64,000 nt of DNA from Flavobacteriaceae bacterium (lineage in GTDB: Bacteria; Bacteroidota; Bacteroidia; Flavobacteriales; Flavobacteriaceae): assembly GCA_024743095.1 (NCBI GenBank), contig JANSXF010000012.1:1-64000 (forward strand), in the 5' to 3' direction. Shown here piece after piece: positions 54,458 through 63,210 of the stretch. Position numbers and translations under genes: made by a program. Under the pieces are notes generated by a model, which did not search any database, was not told the origin of the DNA, and saw only the letters and a program-made list of their open reading frames with translations. Numbering within the stretch: position 1 is the stretch's first letter; every line of letters begins with the position of its first letter.

Positions 54458-55227
54458 AAAAATTACTCTTCCTGATCGCTTTGCTCACCTTGTTTCCCAA
54501 TCTTGCATCTGCAAGACGGGTCGGGGGCCTTTTTGGAAAAAGTGAACGTATTCAAAAAATTGCAGACGTTGATATTAAAGGTGCCAATGGCGAAGATCTT
54601 TATCTAGCCCATAAAACGACATCCCTGTTCATTTTTATGGGGGTCTATATGACAGACGATGGTTATGTATTGGGTGTAAAAGGAAGTATGGACATGTATT
54701 ACCCATTAAATGGCGAACAGACCAAAAACTTCCAGACCAGTGGGGCCTTGCCTGTCCCTTTGCCACCCTACAAAATAGAATTTACGGAATGGCTATGGGG
54801 ATTCTCATTATGGATATTGCTTGCTGTTCTGACCGCAATTTGGTTCTTTCCCAAAAACAAAGAAGCCCTTTTTGCCCAAGGATGTAAATATTACTTCGGC
54901 AAAAATACTCCGGTAAATTACCCAAAGGCCATGCGCTATTTTGAAAAATCGGCCAAAAAGGAATATGGGCCGGCGGTGTTCAACCTCGGGATAATGAACC
55001 TCTCTGGGCAAGGAATGGATAAAGACGTGGACAGCGGTATTGAATTGTTGAAAAGAGCCTCCAAACTGGGATATATGGATGCCAATGTTACCTTGGGAAA
55101 CCTTTATTTCAATGGCGAAGAAGTCAATAAGGACTTAAATAAGGCCCTGACCTGGTATAACATAGCTTGCGGCCAAGGACATGCAAATGCCTGCAAAATG
55201 GTGACCCATATACAACAGGCCAATTAA
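54454..55227 (+). CDS. Membrane protein with Sel1 repeats
   Basis: A 257-residue protein with a signal peptide, a short periplasmic domain, a membrane helix at about residues 115-130 (LWGFSLWILLAVLTAIWFF) and three C-terminal Sel1 repeats (for example AVFNLGIMNLSGQGMDKDVDSGIELLKRASKLGY). Sel1 repeats are 36-residue helical pairs that bind proteins. The kinase encoded next has the same repeats, so the two may interact. Confidence 0.82.
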   Translation: MKKLLFLIALLTLFPNLASARRVGGLFGKSERIQKIADVDIKGANGEDLYLAHKTTSLFIFMGVYMTDDGYVLGVKGSMDMYYPLNGEQTKNFQTSGALPVPLPPYKIEFTEWLWGFSLWILLAVLTAIWFFPKNKEALFAQGCKYYFGKNTPVNYPKAMRYFEKSAKKEYGPAVFNLGIMNLSGQGMDKDVDSGIELLKRASKLGYMDANVTLGNLYFNGEEVNKDLNKALTWYNIACGQGHANACKMVTHIQQAN

Positions 55228-55270
55228 TTAAAATCAACACCAAACAGTAACCAAATTAATACCGACCATC

Positions 55271-58042
55271 ATGAAACTATCACATTACCAGTGGGACCCT
55301 GAAAAAGACCTTATTGCGGAAGGTGGGTTTGCCGAAGTATTCAGGGCCAAGGATTTAAATGCGGAGGGGAGATATGTGGCCCTTAAAATCTATAAAGAAG
55401 CGGTTTCAAGGGGCACATCCGGAAGCACTGGACAGAAGAAGTATAGTCTCGAACAAGAGTTTTCCAAAATTGATGGGCTTTCGCATACCCACCTCATTAC
55501 CTATTATGGTCTGGAATACATTACCCATAAGGACGCCATGGGCAGAAATGTCAGTTACCCTGTATTGATCATGGAATATGCCGGTGAAGGAACTTTGGGT
55601 CAGTCCATTAATCGAAAACTCTCTTTGGAAGAAGGAAAGAATATTATTGTGGAAGTGGCCCAAGCGGTGGATTATTTGCACAGACAAGGCATTATCCACA
55701 GGGATTTAAAACCGGGCAATGTACTGTTTTCCAAAGACAGAAAAGGAAACAAGGTCTCAAAAGTGACCGATTTTGGTATCAGTCAGGATATACTATCCGA
55801 TAAAACCATACAGCAGTCCATGACCGAGGGTGTTGGAACACCTCACTACATGGCTCCTGAGCAATTCTTTAAAAAGAAATTCGGGCTGAACGGGGAAATT
55901 AGCGAACGTACCGACATCTGGGCCCTTGGCCTTATGTTCTACAAAATACTGACAGGGAAATTGCCTTTTGGGAACGACAAGAAAGACTATGAACTCATAA
56001 GGGACAGTATAGTTGGGGAAGAGCCCGATTATTCCGAGGTGCCTGAAAGGTTTAAAAACTGCATAAAAACCTGTTTGCAGAAAAATGCTTCGGACAGGTA
56101 TGCTTCGGTATCGGATTTGATCCGTGAAGTCAATGGGGAAAGTATTGAAAGCGGTACGGTGTTCATGGGAGGAAATGAAACACCATCTTCGGTACCGGAC
56201 ACCAAGATCAAAAAGAAGAAAAAAATTTGGCCCGTTCTGTTGATGGGAATCTTGGTTCTTGGGGGTGGTTACGGGGGGTATGCCTTTTTCAAGGCTTCCA
56301 AAGTAAAGGCTTTGTTATCGGATGCTTGGGAATCCTATACAATGGGGGATCACGAAAACGCTTACGATCTCTACCAAGAAGCTGCTGAATATGGTTCTGG
56401 TGAAGCAAATTACTTTTTGGCGACCATGAGCAACTATGGCTTTGGTACCGAAGTGGATTATGACTTGGCCCAAGAGTATACGGATAGGTCGTTGGATTCA
56501 GGATATGAAATGGCAAATTTCCAGTATGCCTGGTCTTATCAGAACGGTCTAGGTGTTGATCGGGACACCATCAAAGCCCTTGGGTATTTTGAAAAGGTAT
56601 TGGATCAGGTCAAAAAACAAAGTGATAGGGGAAACCCGGAAGCACAGAATGTCTATGGACTAATGGAATTGAACGGGTATGCAGTGGAAAAGGATTTCGT
56701 CAAAGCACAAGACTTGTTCAAAACAGCCGCTGAACAGAACCATCCAGCAGCCATAGAGAATTTGGCCATTCTTTACAAAGCGGACAAAAAATACAAAGAA
56801 GCCTTTGAAATGTATGAGAAAGGCAGAGATTTAAATAGATATTCCTGCTATCGTGGTTTGGCCGAAATGTATCGTAATGGCCAATTTGTCACGAAGGACA
56901 CCATCAAGGCGTTCGAGCTATATACCAATGCCGCCGAACATAGGGATATGCTGTCACAATATTGGCTTGGTAAGTTTTATTACCATGGGATTTTAACAGA
57001 GAAAGACAGGTTGAAGGCTGTACAATGGTATTCCAAAGCTGCGGACAAGGGGTATTTAAATGCACAAAATGAGCTTGGTATCATTTTTTTTGATGAAAAA
57101 AATTATATCGAAGCGGGGAAGTGGTTCCAAATGGCTGCAGACAAGGGAAATGCCTTTGGGTCGTACAATCTTGGATTATTGCACTATAAGGGATTGGGTA
57201 GGGAAAAGGATATTGTAGAGGCAAAAAAATGGTTCCAAATCGCGGCAGAAAAAGGATATGGCCAAGCACAATACAAAATGGGCAATATCCTGGAGTATGG
57301 AGAGGATGGCAACCTGCCCAATATAAAGGAAGCTATATCATGGTATGAACTCTCTTCCAAACAGAACCATTCCGCTGGTCAATATGCCCTGGGAAGACTT
57401 TACTATGATGGGAAGGGAAAACCAAAAGATCGCAAAACCGCCAAAACTTTTTTTAAACAGGCGGCCGATCAAAACTATTATTTGGGACAATATATGTTGG
57501 GCCTCATGGCCGAAAAAGGGATAGAGTCGCCCATTGATCATTCGGAAGCAGAAAAATGGTATACCCTGTCGGCAAACCAAGGATACCTAAACGCACAAAA
57601 AGCACTCGGACGATTGATTTACGGTGGCATACTAAAAAAGCATAAAAAGATAACGGCTCGTGTATGGTACAAGAAAGCTGCAGATCAAGGAGATGCTGAA
57701 AGCCAGTATATGGTTGGGCTTATAGATTATAATGACAAGTATTATTCCCTGGCCAAATCGTGGTTTTTAAAGGCTGCGGAGCAAAACAATTCCAATGCTC
57801 AAAATTATCTAGGGGTGATGAACGAACTTGGACATGGATTTCCTAAGAACTTATATACGGCCTTCAGTTATTATAAAAAGGCGGCAAACAACCAAAACTC
57901 AGTGGCCATGTACAATATGGGTTTATGTTATTACTATGGAAAAGGGGTGACCGCGAACAAATCCACTGCGAAGAGCTGGTTCGATAAGTCCTGTAATGTA
58001 GGCTACCAATCGGCCTGTAGTTTTAGTAAGAATAATTATTAG
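55271..58042 (+). CDS. Ser/Thr protein kinase with Sel1 repeats
   Basis: A 923-residue protein. Residues about 12-275 are a eukaryotic-like kinase: Gly-rich loop AEGGFAEVFRA, the Lys in VALKIYKEA, HRDLKPGNVL (about residue 143) and DFGIS (about 166). A membrane helix follows (KIWPVLLMGILVLGGGYGGYAFF, about 318-340), then about 15 Sel1 repeats to the C-terminus (for example AAEYGSGEANYFLATMSNYGFG). The repeats are outside the membrane, so they may sense an envelope signal. The PP2C phosphatase gene follows directly. Confidence 0.93.
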   Translation: MKLSHYQWDPEKDLIAEGGFAEVFRAKDLNAEGRYVALKIYKEAVSRGTSGSTGQKKYSLEQEFSKIDGLSHTHLITYYGLEYITHKDAMGRNVSYPVLIMEYAGEGTLGQSINRKLSLEEGKNIIVEVAQAVDYLHRQGIIHRDLKPGNVLFSKDRKGNKVSKVTDFGISQDILSDKTIQQSMTEGVGTPHYMAPEQFFKKKFGLNGEISERTDIWALGLMFYKILTGKLPFGNDKKDYELIRDSIVGEEPDYSEVPERFKNCIKTCLQKNASDRYASVSDLIREVNGESIESGTVFMGGNETPSSVPDTKIKKKKKIWPVLLMGILVLGGGYGGYAFFKASKVKALLSDAWESYTMGDHENAYDLYQEAAEYGSGEANYFLATMSNYGFGTEVDYDLAQEYTDRSLDSGYEMANFQYAWSYQNGLGVDRDTIKALGYFEKVLDQVKKQSDRGNPEAQNVYGLMELNGYAVEKDFVKAQDLFKTAAEQNHPAAIENLAILYKADKKYKEAFEMYEKGRDLNRYSCYRGLAEMYRNGQFVTKDTIKAFELYTNAAEHRDMLSQYWLGKFYYHGILTEKDRLKAVQWYSKAADKGYLNAQNELGIIFFDEKNYIEAGKWFQMAADKGNAFGSYNLGLLHYKGLGREKDIVEAKKWFQIAAEKGYGQAQYKMGNILEYGEDGNLPNIKEAISWYELSSKQNHSAGQYALGRLYYDGKGKPKDRKTAKTFFKQAADQNYYLGQYMLGLMAEKGIESPIDHSEAEKWYTLSANQGYLNAQKALGRLIYGGILKKHKKITARVWYKKAADQGDAESQYMVGLIDYNDKYYSLAKSWFLKAAEQNNSNAQNYLGVMNELGHGFPKNLYTAFSYYKKAANNQNSVAMYNMGLCYYYGKGVTANKSTAKSWFDKSCNVGYQSACSFSKNNY

Positions 58043-58795
58043 ATGGTTATGGAACTCTTTTTACCGGCCCACTGTAACGAAATTGGCCAACGTTCCAATA
58101 ATGAAGACGCCATTTATCCCTATACTGCATCAAAAGACGCAAGACTCTTCATGGTTTGTGATGGGGTCGGCGGACAGGCCAAGGGAGAGATGGCATCGTC
58201 CATGGCATGTGAAAATTTGGCCGCTTTTGTGAGGGAACGGCCTATAACGGACATCAAAGATGCTTCCTATATGCCCACGGCCCTTCAATATGTGGAACAG
58301 CAAATGGAAACCTACCTTGGCAATCATCCGGAAGCTGTTGGAATGGCCACGACCCTCACCTTTTTATACTTGTCCGATATTGAAAAAAAAGCCTTGATAG
58401 CTTGGATCGGCGATAGTAGGGCATACCACATCCGGGATGGCCAAATCCTTTATCGAACAAAAGACCACAGTGTTGTGCAGGGAATGGTGGATGTGGGGGA
58501 AATTACCGAAGAGGAGGCACAAACCCACCCCAAACGAAATATCATTACCAGGGCGATCAACGGATCTAATCCAACTAGGATCGATCAAAAAGTCATTGTG
58601 GATATTAAGAAAAATGATTTCTTTTTACTTTGTACCGATGGCATATTAGAGTCGCTAAATAATAATATCATTACCTCGATCTTTAAAAAAGATGCATCCG
58701 TGGAAGAAATCAAGTCATATGTACTTTGCAAGGCTAAAGGTATGACCATGGACAATTATTCCATGTTTATTATAAAGGTACGGGCATCAATATAG
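58043..58795 (+). CDS. PP2C-family protein phosphatase
   Basis: A 250-residue protein. The metal-binding motifs of PP2C phosphatases are all visible: NNEDAIY (Asp at about residue 19), VCDGVGGQAKGEMAS (about 37), WIGDSRAYHIRDGQ (about 123) and LCTDGILESL (about 199). It starts directly after the kinase stop, so the two are co-translated and form a kinase/phosphatase pair acting on FHA-bound targets such as the ABC transporter. A second ATG two codons later is an alternative start. Confidence 0.92.
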   Translation: MVMELFLPAHCNEIGQRSNNEDAIYPYTASKDARLFMVCDGVGGQAKGEMASSMACENLAAFVRERPITDIKDASYMPTALQYVEQQMETYLGNHPEAVGMATTLTFLYLSDIEKKALIAWIGDSRAYHIRDGQILYRTKDHSVVQGMVDVGEITEEEAQTHPKRNIITRAINGSNPTRIDQKVIVDIKKNDFFLLCTDGILESLNNNIITSIFKKDASVEEIKSYVLCKAKGMTMDNYSMFIIKVRASI

Positions 58796-58947
58796 GAAAG
58801 GGAAGGATTGGCCCAGGTGTTTTCCCAACTACCCCAAGGGATGGTGTTGTCAATGGTGGACTAAACCAGGCATCTTTGGATTTACGTTTCAAAAAGCGTG
58901 TATACGGGAACACCCTGCCAATGTGAAGAATGGCTCTGTGGCCATAT

Positions 58948-59922
58948 CTAATTGAATCTACTGTACTTGTTCAAATATTCCAAAGGAGTAAGGTGCGTAT
59001 GTTTCTTAAAAACATCCCTAAAGGCCTTTGGATCGTTATACCCGACACCATACATTACTTCGTTGACCGTTTTTCTTCCTTTTTCAAGTTCTTTTTTGGC
59101 CGCTTCGACCTTAACGCGCTGTAGGTATTCGATAACTGTGTTTGAAGTAGCTTTTTTAAAACGTCTCTCAAAAGTGCGTCGACTCACGGCAACTTTTTCG
59201 GAAAGTTCATCCACGGTAATCTTATCCAAGTAGTTTTTTTCTATAAACTCTTGGGCTTTTAAAACTTCTTTATCATTGTGGGATTTTTGACCTTTAAAAA
59301 TAATAAAGGGCGATTGGCTGGCACGGCTGATATCAATCTCAAAAATTTTTGAAGAGAGTACGGCCATTTCACGGCCTGCAAATTTTTCGACCAAATAAAG
59401 ATTCAGGTTTAAAGAGGAATAGGCCCCTCCACTGGTATACAATCCATTTGTGTCGGTAATGATCTTATCATCGATTAGGTTTACTTTTGGATACATGGCC
59501 CTAAACTCACTTGCAGCCAGCCAATGGGTGGCACAATCCCGTCCATCCAACAAACCGGTGCCGGCCAATATAAATGCACCAATGCACAAGCTGGCCACCT
59601 CGGCACCATTGCCATATTGTTGTTTGATCCACGGAATAAATGTGCTGTTTTTGGAAACCACCTCCTTGTAATCGCCATGTATGGCAGGGATTATGATCAG
59701 ATCCGTTTTGTCTACCTCATCAATTGTAGTATTGGGTATAATACTGAACATTCCATTGCTCGATCTCGTTTTATTGTTTGTGCCCACAAGGTGTGTGGAG
59801 AACAATGGAGCTTTACCAGCTTTTTTCAAGGCATCATTGGTCATATTGAACATTTTAAAGGTGGCCTCTAAATTGCTCAGGCTGGAATCACCTTCGGGAA
59901 CAAGTATCGAGATATGTTTCAT
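58948..59922 (-). CDS. GlxA-type AraC regulator with DJ-1/PfpI domain
   Basis: A 324-residue protein from the ATG at 59922. Residues about 1-185 form a DJ-1/PfpI-like sensor domain (HISILVPEGDSSLSNLEATF, LIIPAIHGDYKE, SLCIGAFILAGTGLLDGR); the reactive Cys of the family is in ASLCIGAF. Residues about 215-320 are an AraC helix-turn-helix pair (VDELSEKVAVSRRTFERRFKKAT, VMYGVGYNDPKAFRDVFKKHTHLTPLEY). It is divergent from the DHFR-like gene and probably regulates that run of small enzymes. Confidence 0.9.
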   Translation of the reverse strand: MKHISILVPEGDSSLSNLEATFKMFNMTNDALKKAGKAPLFSTHLVGTNNKTRSSNGMFSIIPNTTIDEVDKTDLIIIPAIHGDYKEVVSKNSTFIPWIKQQYGNGAEVASLCIGAFILAGTGLLDGRDCATHWLAASEFRAMYPKVNLIDDKIITDTNGLYTSGGAYSSLNLNLYLVEKFAGREMAVLSSKIFEIDISRASQSPFIIFKGQKSHNDKEVLKAQEFIEKNYLDKITVDELSEKVAVSRRTFERRFKKATSNTVIEYLQRVKVEAAKKELEKGRKTVNEVMYGVGYNDPKAFRDVFKKHTHLTPLEYLNKYSRFN

Positions 59923-60074
59923 TTTATGAAAATCAATGGATTGTGGTTGATTCAAAGGTAGATCAGCACCTTGTCGTAATCAACCCGTGATATTGACGTA
60001 AATGTACCTCTAAAGTACGGATTGGTACCTGTATCTTTGGTAATCTGTTGAATATTAGATAAAAAAGTAAAGTG

Positions 60075-60617
60075 ATGAGGCAGGTTGTGTTATCAATGTT
60101 AATATCCCTTGATGGTTATATTGAAGGTGTGAACAAGAATATCGATTGGCACGTTTGGAACGATGAAATGCAGGCCTATATGATGGAGTTTTTAAAAACT
60201 GTGGATACTTTTATTTATGGTAGAAAATCGTATGGATTAATGCTTGATTATTGGCCCGGGCAAGAAGGTGAATTTGCCGATATCATGAATCAAACCCCTA
60301 AAATAGTTTGCTCCACCTCATTGCAAGAGGCAAAGATCAATGCAAGAATATTGAAGAATGATCTCGTGGAAGAAATCACAAAGGAAAAAAATAAACCGGG
60401 AAAGAATATGGTACTATTTGCAGGAGCCAATTTGGCTTTATCGTTTATGGAGCATAACCTAATAGATGAATATAGACTTATTGTAAATCCAGTAGTGCTT
60501 GGTGAAGGAACTCCATTGTTCCAAACCAAGGAACGTTATACACTCACTTTGGTCGAAGCCAAACCTTTTGCATGTGGCAATGTGTTACTAACCTATAAAC
60601 CTGAATATAATGGATGA
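60075..60617 (+). CDS. DHFR/RibD-family oxidoreductase
   Basis: A 180-residue protein from the ATG at 60075; a GTG one codon earlier is also possible. The start RQVVLSMLISLDGYIEG and later KTVDTFIYGRKSYGLM, KNMVLFAGANLALSFMEHNL and DEYRLIVNPVVLGEGTPLF are typical of the DHFR-like YwjB/RibD-C family. The reaction is a reduction with NADPH, substrate unknown. Its stop overlaps the DinB gene, so both are one operon. Confidence 0.85.
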   Translation: MRQVVLSMLISLDGYIEGVNKNIDWHVWNDEMQAYMMEFLKTVDTFIYGRKSYGLMLDYWPGQEGEFADIMNQTPKIVCSTSLQEAKINARILKNDLVEEITKEKNKPGKNMVLFAGANLALSFMEHNLIDEYRLIVNPVVLGEGTPLFQTKERYTLTLVEAKPFACGNVLLTYKPEYNG

Positions 60618-61116
60618 TAGAGTAGTTTTAAAAGAATATGGTACAACAACATCGAAACTTGTAGGATTGCTTTCCTCATTGACCAATGAGCAACTTAATT
60701 CAAGACCTGCAAATGGCGGCTGGACGGCGGGACAGATCGGTGATCACTTGAATAGATCTTATAATGTATCCAATATTTTGATGGGAACCACGGAGGTGAC
60801 CAATCGTTCTCCTGATCAAAAAATGGAGGAAATACGTGAACTATTTTTAAACTTTGATATAAAAATGGACTCACCCAAAGCTGTGGAACCAACCGATGGA
60901 CCGATTGACAAGAAAGACCTCCTGAGCAGTTTGAAGAAGAAAATTGAATGGGTGAACCAAAACTGCAAGGATATGGACCTCTCAAAAACGTGTTTGGATT
61001 TTGAAATCCCGGAATATGGTCCGTTCACCCGACTAGAATGGATAGGCTTCAATACCGTACATACTCAGCGCCATATCCATCAACTGGAACAAATCACTAA
61101 ATATATTAAAGCATGA
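60610..61116 (+). CDS. DinB-family protein
   Basis: A 168-residue four-helix protein. The DinB/YfiT-like metal sites are visible as GDHLNRSYN (about residue 41) and TQRHIHQLEQI at the C-terminus. The family includes damage-inducible and thiol-transferase-like proteins. It overlaps both neighbours, indicating tight operon translation. Confidence 0.85.
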   Translation: MDDRVVLKEYGTTTSKLVGLLSSLTNEQLNSRPANGGWTAGQIGDHLNRSYNVSNILMGTTEVTNRSPDQKMEEIRELFLNFDIKMDSPKAVEPTDGPIDKKDLLSSLKKKIEWVNQNCKDMDLSKTCLDFEIPEYGPFTRLEWIGFNTVHTQRHIHQLEQITKYIKA

Positions 61117-61529
61117 TACCTAAAAAAATCTGGGCAAACCTTGGCGTAGAAAATGTGGAACGGACACAGGAATTTTATCTGGCATTGGGAATTAAACAAA
61201 ATCGAATCCCTACAAATGATTTGGTGAGCTTTCTATTTGGCGAGGATGAGTTTGTGATTCACTTTTTTGAGAAAGAAAAGCTAAAGACAAGTCTTGAGGG
61301 AGAGGTGGCCGACTTGAATCAGGGCAACGAAATTATGTTCACCCTTTCTGCAGGGAGCAAGCAAGAAATCCATGATTGGTTGGATACCGTGAAAAGGTTA
61401 GGAGGGAGTATTAGATATGACCCTAGAAAAGACAGCAAAAAGTTTTATGACGAAAACGGTTATTACGTCGGCGTTTTTGCCGATTTGGATGGGCATTTGT
61501 TCAATTTGTTTTGTAATTTGAATGGTTAA
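61113..61529 (+). CDS. VOC-family (glyoxalase-like) protein
   Basis: A 138-residue protein with the VOC start PKKIWANLGVENVERTQEFYLALG, a middle strand/helix pair and the C-terminal YVGVFADLDGHLFNLF metal-site strand. The fold binds a metal for isomerase or dioxygenase chemistry, or an antibiotic; the substrate is unknown. It overlaps the DinB gene by four bases. Confidence 0.83.
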   Translation: MIPKKIWANLGVENVERTQEFYLALGIKQNRIPTNDLVSFLFGEDEFVIHFFEKEKLKTSLEGEVADLNQGNEIMFTLSAGSKQEIHDWLDTVKRLGGSIRYDPRKDSKKFYDENGYYVGVFADLDGHLFNLFCNLNG

Positions 61530-61551
61530 CCTAATAAAGTTCAAGCAAATA

Positions 61552-61998
61552 ATGATACTTCAGAAATTTAAAATAATCATTAAGGCTACACCCGAAAAAG
61601 TATGGCAAGTACTTTGGAACGATAGCACCTATCGAAAATGGACAACTGTTTTTGCGGAAGGATCTTTCGCCGAAACCGATTGGCAGGAAGGAAGCAAGGC
61701 TCTCTTTCTCGGCCCTGACAGAGGAGGAGGTATGGTAAGTCGGATTAAACGGAACATACCCAATGAGCGGATGACCATAGAACATTTGGGAGTTGTTAAG
61801 GGAGGTGTGGAAAGCTTTGAAAGTAAGGAGGCCAAACAGTGGGCTGGAGCAATAGAAGAGTATACGCTCAAGTCGGTCGATGAAGGAACCCTATTGCGGG
61901 TAGAAATGGAGACAATCGAGGATTACAAGAGTTTTTTCCAGGAAACTTGGCCAAAAGCGTTGGAGAAAGTAAAGGAACTGGCAGAAAAGTCATTATAA
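61552..61998 (+). CDS. SRPBCC/AHSA1-like protein
   Basis: A 148-residue protein of the START/AHSA1 fold, starting MILQKFKIIIKATPEKVWQVLW with the typical TPEKVW turn. The late segment FFQETWPKALEKVKELAEKSL is the C-terminal helix. The fold has a hydrophobic cavity that binds small lipids or drugs. An ATG at 61522 would add ten residues and overlaps the VOC gene. Confidence 0.8.
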   Translation: MILQKFKIIIKATPEKVWQVLWNDSTYRKWTTVFAEGSFAETDWQEGSKALFLGPDRGGGMVSRIKRNIPNERMTIEHLGVVKGGVESFESKEAKQWAGAIEEYTLKSVDEGTLLRVEMETIEDYKSFFQETWPKALEKVKELAEKSL

Positions 61999-62033
61999 AC
62001 ACATATATCACATTAATTCAAAAACCTAACACA

Positions 62034-62456
62034 ATGAAAGTAAACCCTTATTTAAACTTTAACGGAAATGCCGAAGAAGCCTTTAATTTTTACAAGTCGG
62101 TATTTGGTGGAGATTTTACGGCTGTCATGAAAATGAGCGATGCACCGGACAGCGATAAAATGCCAGCGGAAGAAAGGGACCGTATTATGCATATCTCGCT
62201 TCCCATTTCCGAGGACATCACATTAATGGCGTCGGATATCCTACCTTCTATGGGCCATTCCCTGAACAGTGGTAACAACGTTTACCTATCCTTGCATCCC
62301 AATAGTAAAGAAGAAGCTGACCGTTTGTTCAATGGACTTTCCCAAAATGGCGATATAGAAATGCCCATGGCCGATCAATTTTGGGGAGATTATTTCGGAA
62401 GTTTTGTAGATCAGTTTGGTGTGCATTGGATGGTCAACTATAACCCTGAATTTTAG
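62034..62456 (+). CDS. PhnB-like VOC-family protein
   Basis: A 140-residue protein from the ATG at 62034, which begins with the family's usual MKVNPYLNFNGNAEEAFNFY; the open frame upstream overlaps the previous gene and is not used. The strand DQFGVHWMVNYNPEF is the PhnB C-terminus. Its function is unknown and it is probably not a phosphonate enzyme. It belongs to the preceding operon. Confidence 0.85.
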   Translation: MKVNPYLNFNGNAEEAFNFYKSVFGGDFTAVMKMSDAPDSDKMPAEERDRIMHISLPISEDITLMASDILPSMGHSLNSGNNVYLSLHPNSKEEADRLFNGLSQNGDIEMPMADQFWGDYFGSFVDQFGVHWMVNYNPEF

Positions 62457-62485
62457 TGGTCTTTCAAAAACTTACAGAAACCGCT

Positions 62486-62731
62486 ATGCACAGTAGTTCT
62501 ATCGAGCAATCTACAAAAACAGTGGAGGTGTTTTCTACCTCTGTATCATCCATTGGGCAAGCTGAATTCCTTTTGGATAAACTCCAAGAGGAATTTCCTT
62601 GTTATGAGATCAATTTTGATTTGGAGGATTGTGATAATATTCTCCGTGTAGAGAGTGTTGGTTCCGACGTAGATTCCAAAATGGTTATTTTGATTATGGA
62701 AAAGCATGGGACAGAAATCCAAATATTATGA
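62486..62731 (+). CDS. Small alpha/beta protein, unknown function
   Basis: An 81-residue protein if the ATG at 62486 is used. The alternating pattern (KTVEVFSTSVSS, AEFLLDKLQEEFPCYEINFDLED, VDSKMVILIMEKHG) resembles a ferredoxin-like/HMA fold but lacks the Cys-x-x-Cys metal motif. It follows the PhnB-like gene closely. Function is unknown. Confidence 0.65.
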   Translation: MHSSSIEQSTKTVEVFSTSVSSIGQAEFLLDKLQEEFPCYEINFDLEDCDNILRVESVGSDVDSKMVILIMEKHGTEIQIL

Positions 62732-62849
62732 TTATTCAATGATTACAATAGGTCGACCATATAAAGAAGATGTGCCCAGGGACAAAAGGAAAATAATATT
62801 GCATACATTTACACCTAAATAAGTTCTTTACTTAATTTCTTTATCAAAA

Positions 62850-63040
62850 CGATAGGGGTTCTCGACAGGTCATTGTCGGGATTAAAAGGGAATCGTGTGT
62901 AAATCACGAGCTGACGCGCAACTGTAAGTCCGATTCCACTTTTGGGATAGCATGTTTTTGCCAATTATGCCATTGTCCACCATATTTAGTGGATGAGAAG
63001 GCGGCAAAGATCGGACAAGCCAGGATACCTGCCTATATTG
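62850..63040 (+). promoter_or_regulatory. Cobalamin riboswitch upstream of metE
   Basis: The typical core is seen: AAAAGGGAATC with GTGTAAATCACGAGC, CTGACGCGCAACTGTAA and, near the 3' end, AAGCCAGGATACCTGCC (B12 box, 63017-63033). In the presence of cobalamin such riboswitches turn off the B12-independent methionine synthase, which follows at 63211. Confidence 0.93.
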
Positions 63041-63170
63041 TTCCTACTTTGTAGGATTTTGACGGTGCCTTCGCGTAAAGGGCAGGTCGAACGTTTGAAA
63101 TTTACCCAGAACCTTGGGCCAATTCCATCTGCGTTCTTCTTGTTCAAGGCATTGCGAAGTTGAGCTAAGG

Positions 63171-63204
63171 AGCTTTTATCTAATTATTCAATTTTATAAA
63201 AGCT
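63171..63204 (+). promoter_or_regulatory. Hairpin just before metE (riboswitch expression platform candidate)
   Basis: AGCTTTTAT (63171-63179) and ATAAAAGCT (63196-63204) form a perfect 9-bp stem ending six bases before the metE ATG. It could hide the ribosome site when cobalamin is bound. Confidence 0.5.
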
Positions 63205-63210
63205 TTAGCA

